Shown here: positions 59,103 to 64,000 of the stretch, piece by piece
Numbering within the stretch: position 1 is the first letter of the stretch
Layout: each line of letters begins with the position of its first letter
From: Pectobacterium fontis
Lineage (GTDB): Bacteria > Pseudomonadota > Gammaproteobacteria > Enterobacterales > Enterobacteriaceae
DNA: 64,000 nt
Assembly (NCBI RefSeq): GCF_000803215.1
Contig: NZ_JSXC01000011.1
Coordinates: 124,001-188,000 of the forward strand
Reading direction: 5' to 3'
Program-made: the position numbers and the translations under genes
The notes under the pieces: generated by a model
Seen by the model: the letters and a program-made list of their open reading frames with translations, nothing else
Database searches by the model: none
What the model was told of the DNA's origin: nothing

Positions 59103-60637
59103 TGCCGCTAACGAATAATGAAAAAACCGAGATAAAGCCGCAAGAATTCGCGGCTATCGACCTGGGTTCCAACAGTTTTCACATGGTGATCGCTCGTGTG
59201 GTCAACGGCGCGCTTCAGGTATTGGGGCGTTTAAAACAGCGGGTGCACCTGGCTGACGGTCTGGACAAAAAAAATATGCTCAGCGAAGAAGCCATTCAGC
59301 GCGGTTTGGGCTGTCTGGCGTTGTTTGCTGAACGTCTGCAAGGTTTCCCGGCAGTGAACGTTTCCATCGTCGGTACGCACGCGCTGCGTCAGGCAGCCAA
59401 CGCCCAGGAATTTTTACGCCGTGCGGCGGATATCATTCCCTACCCGATAGAGATCATTTCCGGTCATGAAGAAGCTCGCCTGATCTTTATGGGCGTGGAG
59501 CATACGCAGCCGGAAAAAGGCCGCAAGCTGGTCATCGATATCGGTGGCGGTTCTACCGAGCTGGTTATCGGTGAAGATTTTGAACCAATGTTGGTAGAAA
59601 GCCGTCGGATGGGGTGCGTCAGTTTCGCACAGCAGTTTTTTCCTAACGGGGAAATCAGCGAAGCCAACTTCAAGCGCGCGCGACTGGCGGCGGCGCAAAA
59701 ATTGGAGACGCTCGCCTGGGAATACCGGATATATGGCTGGAAATTCGCCCTCGGAGCGTCAGGCACGATCAAAGCCACACACGAAATTCTGGTCGAAATG
59801 GGGGAAAAAGACGGCCTGATTACCCCTGAACGGCTGGAAATGCTACGCACGCAGATTTTGCAATTCAAACACTTCAAATCGCTGAGTATGCCAGGTCTGT
59901 CCGAAGACCGTCAGTCGGTACTGGTGCCCGGCCTGGCCATTCTGTGTGGTATTTTCGATGCGCTGGCGATTAAAGAGCTACGTCTGTCTGATGGCGCGCT
60001 GCGTGAAGGCGTACTGTACGAAATGGAAGGGCGTTTCCGCCATCAGGATATTCGTAGCCGTACCGCGCAGAGTCTGGCGACTCATTACAATATCGACCGT
60101 GAGCAGGCGCGGCGCGTGCGAGAAACCACACAGCAGCTTTATGCGCAATGGGCAACGCAAAACCCTCATCTGGTCCATCCACAGCTTGAGGCCATCTTAA
60201 ACTGGGCCTCCATGCTGCATGAGGTCGGATTGGGCATCAACCATAGCGGCATGCATCGCCACTCCGCGTACATTCTGCAAAATACCAACCTGCCCGGCTT
60301 CAATCAGGAACAACAGCTTGTGCTGTCAATGATCGTGCGGCTGCACCGTAAAGCGATCAAACTGGAAGAATTGCCGCGACTAAACCTGTTCAAAAAGAAA
60401 CAGTATTTGCCACTGGTTCAACTCTTACGCCTTGCCACGCTGTTAAATAATCAGCGTCAGGCCACGACCACGCCGGAATCGCTGCGGCTACATACCGATG
60501 ACAATTACTGGACGCTGACGTTCCCACTCGATTTCTTTACCCATAACACACTGGTACAGCTCGATTTGGAACGGGAGCAGGAATATTGGCAGGACGTCAC
60601 CGGCTGGAAGTTGATGATTGAGGAAGAAAAAGCCTGA
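59102..60637 (+). CDS. ppx: Exopolyphosphatase
   Basis: Removes terminal phosphate from polyphosphate and also acts on pppGpp in E. coli. 511 aa, with ASKHA-type phosphate motifs [16 protein letters not shown] and [14 protein letters not shown] and a C-terminal HD-like helical domain ([21 protein letters not shown]). Its ATG overlaps the ppk stop (TAATG), so translation is coupled. Confidence 0.97.
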   Translation: MPLTNNEKTEIKPQEFAAIDLGSNSFHMVIARVVNGALQVLGRLKQRVHLADGLDKKNMLSEEAIQRGLGCLALFAERLQGFPAVNVSIVGTHALRQAANAQEFLRRAADIIPYPIEIISGHEEARLIFMGVEHTQPEKGRKLVIDIGGGSTELVIGEDFEPMLVESRRMGCVSFAQQFFPNGEISEANFKRARLAAAQKLETLAWEYRIYGWKFALGASGTIKATHEILVEMGEKDGLITPERLEMLRTQILQFKHFKSLSMPGLSEDRQSVLVPGLAILCGIFDALAIKELRLSDGALREGVLYEMEGRFRHQDIRSRTAQSLATHYNIDREQARRVRETTQQLYAQWATQNPHLVHPQLEAILNWASMLHEVGLGINHSGMHRHSAYILQNTNLPGFNQEQQLVLSMIVRLHRKAIKLEELPRLNLFKKKQYLPLVQLLRLATLLNNQRQATTTPESLRLHTDDNYWTLTFPLDFFTHNTLVQLDLEREQEYWQDVTGWKLMIEEEKA

Positions 60638-60861
60638 TTGATAAAATTCCGGTGTGTGGAATCGGACACACCGGGCGCAGAAATGGCGAAAAATCGCCCG
60701 TTCTTTCTGGCACGTTCAGGCTGATTAACATAAAGTTAATAGCGATAGTGTCGATACCCAAATGATGCTGGCGAAAATTTCACCATCATCGTGCGACATC
60801 GGCGGAAAAGTGCGCTTCCTTTTCGTCGATAGGAATCCAACTCAGCTATGAGGAGAATAAA

Positions 60862-61050
60862 ATGGATGTATCACAGATCGCATCGCTCGCTACCGACTTC
60901 AGCAACCTGCGAACCAGCAGTGAAGCCAGTACGCTTGTGATGAAAAAAGCGCTCGACAGCCAAGAAGCTGTTGCTTTAGGTATTTTACAAGCATTACCCC
61001 CTCTGCCAGCCAATCCGGCGATTGGGCGTAACGTCAATACCACGGCGTAA
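60862..61050 (+). CDS. YjfB-like small protein (putative motility protein family)
   Basis: 62-aa protein beginning MDVSQIASLATDFS and containing VMKKALDSQEAVALGILQALP, the pattern of the YjfB/putative motility protein family. Function is not established. Strong RBS GAGGAGAATAAA and its own terminator, so it is a genuine monocistronic small gene. It lies between ppx and the hipA-like module. Confidence 0.8.
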   Translation: MDVSQIASLATDFSNLRTSSEASTLVMKKALDSQEAVALGILQALPPLPANPAIGRNVNTTA

Positions 61051-61074
61051 TGCCTGAACAATATCACGTACTTG

Positions 61075-61096
61075 CGCCCCATCTGGGGCGTTTTTT
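61075..61096 (+). terminator. Terminator of the YjfB-like gene
   Basis: CGCCCC (61075-61080) / GGGGCG (61085-61090), loop ATCT, followed by TTTTTT. Confidence 0.92.
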
Positions 61097-61122
61097 ATTT
61101 GTCTTATTTTCTTTTATAACAA

Positions 61123-61239
61123 ATATGACACCCTAAATTGAGCAATATATTGCTCAATTTAGGGTGTCATATCTGAAAAATGAGTAAAATATTGCTCAAA
61201 AAAAGGTAAGCATGTCATAATTGAGCAATATATTGCACA
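61123..61239 (+). promoter_or_regulatory. Operator array before the hipA-like gene: 50-bp perfect palindrome plus two copies
   Basis: Bases 61123-61172 are a perfect 50-bp palindrome whose centre is TGAGCAATATATTGCTCA (61139-61156). Two further versions follow: TGAGTAAAATATTGCTCA (61181-61198) and TGAGCAATATATTGCACA (61222-61239). Starts are spaced 42 and 41 bases, about four helical turns. The last copy ends 13 bases before the hipA-like start. This is the arrangement expected for autorepression by the HTH partner. Confidence 0.8.
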
Positions 61240-61252
61240 GTGTGGATCCGTA

Positions 61253-62584
61253 ATGCCTACCATACAAATTTTCCACAATCATCAGTGGCATGACGCCGCC
61301 GAGCTAGACATTCCCACCCCTTCTGCGGGCCGGAATGGGTTATCCTGTCTTGGCTATGATTTTGATTATGCTGCCAGTTGGTTCGGTAAAAATGACCATC
61401 GCAGTTGTAGTATCAATTTGCCGGTAGAAATGATGGAAACCTATCGTTCTACGCCTTGGTTCACGTTTTTGGATGACATTATCCCTTCGGGGTCAAGTCG
61501 GCGCTATTGGGTCAATAAATTAGAAATAGGTCATTTACCCGCTAATGAGCAAGATTATGCCCTGCTGTTTAATGGAACCATTGCCCCTATTGGCAATATA
61601 CGTCTCAAGGAATCACTGCCTTCTTCACTGAGTACCCAACAACTACAAAAAATACGTTTCAGTGTGCGAGACGTCGCCGATCGCAATAGTGATTTTATCG
61701 AATACGCACAACAACGCGGCGCTGGCGGAGGTGGAGCAACCGGAGCTGGGGGAGAGGCCCCCAAATTATTACTTCGTTGTTCAGACGACGATGAAATTTG
61801 GATAGATCCTTTTCAGGACGATCTTACTACTCAGGACATGCACTATCTGGTGAAATTTCCCAGGGGGTCACGCAGCCCAGTTGATTGCGATATTTTACGT
61901 GCAGAATATTATTTTTATCATGAACTTACATCACTGGGGATGGATACGATCAACCTTACAGGTATGCGATTAATTGAAGGGGAGCATTATCCTTCCTTAT
62001 GGCTACCTCGTTTTGATGTCGACTACATAGACGGTAAAAAAACATTACATGGAATGGAGTCTATCTATTCTCTGCTGAAAAAACCGGCGGGAAGCTACCT
62101 TAATCATTTCACTGTTATCCAAAAAATCATTGACACAATCATCCCTCCTACAGGCAATCATACGCGGCAACGTTCTGAATTAGTTATTGAAATGGTCAAG
62201 CGCGACATGCTGAATATCATTTTTGGCAATTCAGATAACCACGGACGAAACACGTCACTCATTAAACGTCCACAAGGGATATGGCTTGCCCCTATTTACG
62301 ATTTTGCCCCTATGAAAGCTGACCCTGAAGGTATAGCAAGAACGACACAGTGGGGCTCACCGTATGAAGAAGGTGGAAGAATAGATTGGTTTGCTATTGC
62401 TGAAGCGCTCTCCCCTTTCATTGATCCTAAAGATTTAATTCGTGCATTAAGCACTACCGCACGCCAGCTTATCGGCCTTAAATCTCGCCTTATCGAACGC
62501 GGCGTTCCACAGCGCATAATCACTATGCCGGTTATGGCGTTTGATTACATTGATGAAAAACTCGCAACATGGCGACTATTATGA
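61253..62584 (+). CDS. HipA-family serine/threonine kinase toxin
   Basis: 443 aa, the length of E. coli HipA (440). Kinase features: Gly-rich loop GAGGGGATGAGG (156-167) with APK following, the ATP-lysine strand YLVKFP (Lys201), catalytic GNSDNHGRN with Asp328 and Asn333 spaced as in HipA (Asp309/Asn314), and the metal Asp350 in LAPIYDF. In E. coli HipA phosphorylates glutamyl-tRNA synthetase and causes persistence; the target here is unknown. Unlike hipBA, the toxin gene comes first and overlaps the HTH gene by ATGA. The RBS is weak. Confidence 0.85.
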   Translation: MPTIQIFHNHQWHDAAELDIPTPSAGRNGLSCLGYDFDYAASWFGKNDHRSCSINLPVEMMETYRSTPWFTFLDDIIPSGSSRRYWVNKLEIGHLPANEQDYALLFNGTIAPIGNIRLKESLPSSLSTQQLQKIRFSVRDVADRNSDFIEYAQQRGAGGGGATGAGGEAPKLLLRCSDDDEIWIDPFQDDLTTQDMHYLVKFPRGSRSPVDCDILRAEYYFYHELTSLGMDTINLTGMRLIEGEHYPSLWLPRFDVDYIDGKKTLHGMESIYSLLKKPAGSYLNHFTVIQKIIDTIIPPTGNHTRQRSELVIEMVKRDMLNIIFGNSDNHGRNTSLIKRPQGIWLAPIYDFAPMKADPEGIARTTQWGSPYEEGGRIDWFAIAEALSPFIDPKDLIRALSTTARQLIGLKSRLIERGVPQRIITMPVMAFDYIDEKLATWRLL

Positions 62585-62898
62585 AAAACCTACCTTCCTC
62601 TGAACGTGATGCGCTACTAGCCAATTTACTCACAGAGCTTTTCAATGAGCGGCTTTCTCTTGGTGAGTTACTTCAGAAATTGAGAAAGGACGTTCTCGGT
62701 ATGTCACAGGAACAGTACGCTGCATTGGTAGACGTGAGCCGCCGTACTTTATCTGATATTGAAAAAGATCGCGGTAGCCAATCCATCATGCTCTTAAATC
62801 GAGTGTTCAGACCATTAGGTCTAAAAGTCGGCTTGCTCCCGCGTAGCGCTCACTTAATGCATGATCTACTGGGAAAGGGGAACCCTGGCAAAAATTAA
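62581..62898 (+). CDS. HTH (Xre/HipB-like) partner of the HipA-family toxin
   Basis: 105 aa; start at 62581 overlaps the toxin stop. An N-terminal helical extension (1-40) precedes a Cro/C1-type helix-turn-helix at about 41-62 (MSQEQYAALVDVSRRTLSDIEKD), followed by LNRVFRPLGLKVGLLPR, which resembles the dimer strand of HipB. Probably the antitoxin and the repressor acting at the upstream palindromes. Co-translated with the toxin. Confidence 0.85.
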   Translation: MKNLPSSERDALLANLLTELFNERLSLGELLQKLRKDVLGMSQEQYAALVDVSRRTLSDIEKDRGSQSIMLLNRVFRPLGLKVGLLPRSAHLMHDLLGKGNPGKN

Positions 62899-63038
62899 CG
62901 TCATTATAAAAATAAATAAGTACTCTGCGAAAACCCGAACCGTCATCATCTTTTTCACAGCGGCAGATTGACCTCGCCTACGGCTTGTGCCTAAATAAAT
63001 AACAGCGAATGTTCGCTTTCACAGAGGATTTACGGGTA

Positions 63039-63254
63039 ATGTCCACGCTTGCTCACAGACGACGCTTATCGATACGCCCACGACGAAGTGGCTCCCGGAT
63101 AGCCCGCGCCGTGTTACTCATCAGCTTCATTATTCTTTTAGGCCGCTTTGCTTACTCCGCCATCACCGCGTTTGATCACCATCAAGACAAACAGCAGCAG
63201 CGTGCTGAACAATTACCGCTTCCCACTAACGTACTCGTCAATCAGAAAGAGTAG
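63039..63254 (+). CDS. yfgG: YfgG family protein (DUF2633)
   Basis: 71-aa protein with one membrane helix (ARAVLLISFIILLGRFAYSAI) after a basic N-terminus, then a polar tail (FDHHQDKQQQRAEQ). It matches E. coli YfgG in the helix and in location near ppx. The ATG at 63039 is preferred to one 30 bases earlier by similarity. Function is not well defined. The E. coli neighbour yfgF is absent, replaced here by the YjfB-like and hipA-like genes. The following 247 bases hold a small CAGCC/GGCTG hairpin and the next promoter. Confidence 0.8.
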   Translation: MSTLAHRRRLSIRPRRSGSRIARAVLLISFIILLGRFAYSAITAFDHHQDKQQQRAEQLPLPTNVLVNQKE

Positions 63255-63501
63255 CGCTTAACCCACGGGTTCCTTTTCCTTATATGCTGTGTTTTCTTTA
63301 TCAGCCTTATCGGCTGTGCTTTCGCGCGCCCGTCATGCACATCGACACCCATGGCCTATGCCGTAGCAATAAAAAAACACGTTCAGACGCTATCGATACG
63401 TTTTTCAGACACTGATTCGCCAGTAATCCTATTCTTAATCTACTGATTTTGCGCTACGTTTAATAAAACACAGATAAAAAACAGATCGAGCATAAAACCT
63501 T

Positions 63502-64000
63502 ATGTCGAGCGTAAAAAAACTTACCGACCTCCGGCGCCGTATCTCTCTTCTGCTGTTGGAAAACAAGGAACTGGTTGAAGATATAATCAACCGGCAGCCG
63601 TGCGTGACGGAACACGATGATGCTGCGTTAAGCGACAAAACGGTACTCAGTAGCAAAATCAGGCTGCGTGAAAAAAGTATTCTGCTCGATCAAACCGCAG
63701 AAATCAGTCAAATTATCATCGAGTTACATGCTGCTGACCTTGCCGATTTGCTGGAATCGTTACCGCATGATGAACGTCTGGCGCTATGGCGGCTGATCCC
63801 AATAGAGAAGCGCGGTCGCGTGTTGATTGAGGCTTCTGACAGCATTTCCGACGATCTGATCGGCGATATGCAGGATAAGGAAATTCTGCGGGCAGTTCGG
63901 ATACTGGATATCGATGAGCAGGCTCAGCTTTCTCGCCTTGTTCCCCGTCATCTGCTCGGCAGAATACTGACCTCGCTGGAGCCAAAGCAGCGGGCGCAGC
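63502..64000 (+). CDS. mgtE: MgtE-like magnesium transporter, 5' part (cut by window end)
   Basis: Open frame from the ATG at 63502 to the end of the window (166 codons, no stop). After a helical start (KKLTDLRRRISLLLLENKELVEDII) the sequence from about residue 75 is an MgtE N-domain: ELHAADLADLLESLPHDERLALWRLIP, DSISDDLIGDMQDKEILRAVRILD, LSRLVPRHLLGRILTSL (landmarks), the cytoplasmic Mg2+-sensing superhelix. CBS and membrane domains would lie beyond the window. No Mg2+ riboswitch was recognised upstream. Confidence 0.82.
   Translation, partial: MSSVKKLTDLRRRISLLLLENKELVEDIINRQPCVTEHDDAALSDKTVLSSKIRLREKSILLDQTAEISQIIIELHAADLADLLESLPHDERLALWRLIPIEKRGRVLIEASDSISDDLIGDMQDKEILRAVRILDIDEQAQLSRLVPRHLLGRILTSLEPKQRAQ

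Noticed and set aside
61123-61172. 50-bp palindrome as a transcription terminator
   Set aside because: A separate, better terminator for the upstream gene lies at 61075-61096, no T-run follows the palindrome, and its core recurs twice downstream, which fits operators.

Overview
The window looks like chromosome of a soft-rot enterobacterium, most likely Pectobacterium or a close relative. This is inferred from enterobacterial gene neighbourhoods (ppiB-lpxH-purEK-cysS-folD-ybcJ, ppk-ppx-yfgG, arnBCADTEF-ugd), E. coli-like protein lengths, roughly 50% GC, and an ERIC-like intergenic repeat. No rRNA, tRNA, CRISPR array, prophage or insertion sequence was seen. The window opens inside metG and closes inside an mgtE-like gene.

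Layout, left to right. (1) 1-9497: metG 3' end; a formate dehydrogenase operon (fdoGHI) whose catalytic subunit has Cys at the position that is selenocysteine in E. coli; an orphan periplasmic sugar-binding protein coupled to an LVIVD beta-propeller protein. (2) 9498-18134: pgl, a DUF4186 gene, a yeaR-yoaG operon with an NsrR-like operator and an internally duplicated YoaG, a BglG-type antiterminator remnant, a ferric iron ABC transporter (SfuABC/FbpABC type) and a zeta-toxin-like kinase with an unrecognised partner. (3) 18321-33498: a complete inositol catabolism locus (iolB, iolE, an iolC-DUF2090 fusion, a Gfo/Idh dehydrogenase, a three-gene sugar ABC transporter, iolG, iolD, mmsA) and a divergent RpiR-type regulator. 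Two identical-pattern palindromes (TGAAAT-N4-ATTTCA) lie in the two promoter regions and probably define the operon control.

(4) 33895-42700: the complete lipid A L-Ara4N pathway arnBCADTEF with overlapping genes, plus ugd, which makes the UDP-glucuronate precursor. (5) 43317-51822: housekeeping block folD, ybcJ, cysS, a DoxX gene, ppiB, lpxH, purEK (with a clear PurR box), then sdaC. (6) 51973-60637: a Pst-type ABC transporter with very large extracytoplasmic domains in both permeases and no PstS or PhoU beside it, placed back to back with ppk-ppx, so phosphate uptake and polyphosphate metabolism are neighbours; an ERIC-like element separates them. (7) 60638-64000: a YjfB-like small protein, a HipA-like kinase followed by its HTH partner (toxin-first order) under a 50-bp perfect palindrome and two further operator copies, yfgG, and the start of an mgtE-like magnesium transporter gene.

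The accessory parts most worth follow-up are the zeta-type pair, the HipA/HTH pair with its operator array, the tandem YoaG protein, the inositol regulon and its operators, and two families of dispersed palindromic repeats that sit between genes throughout the window.
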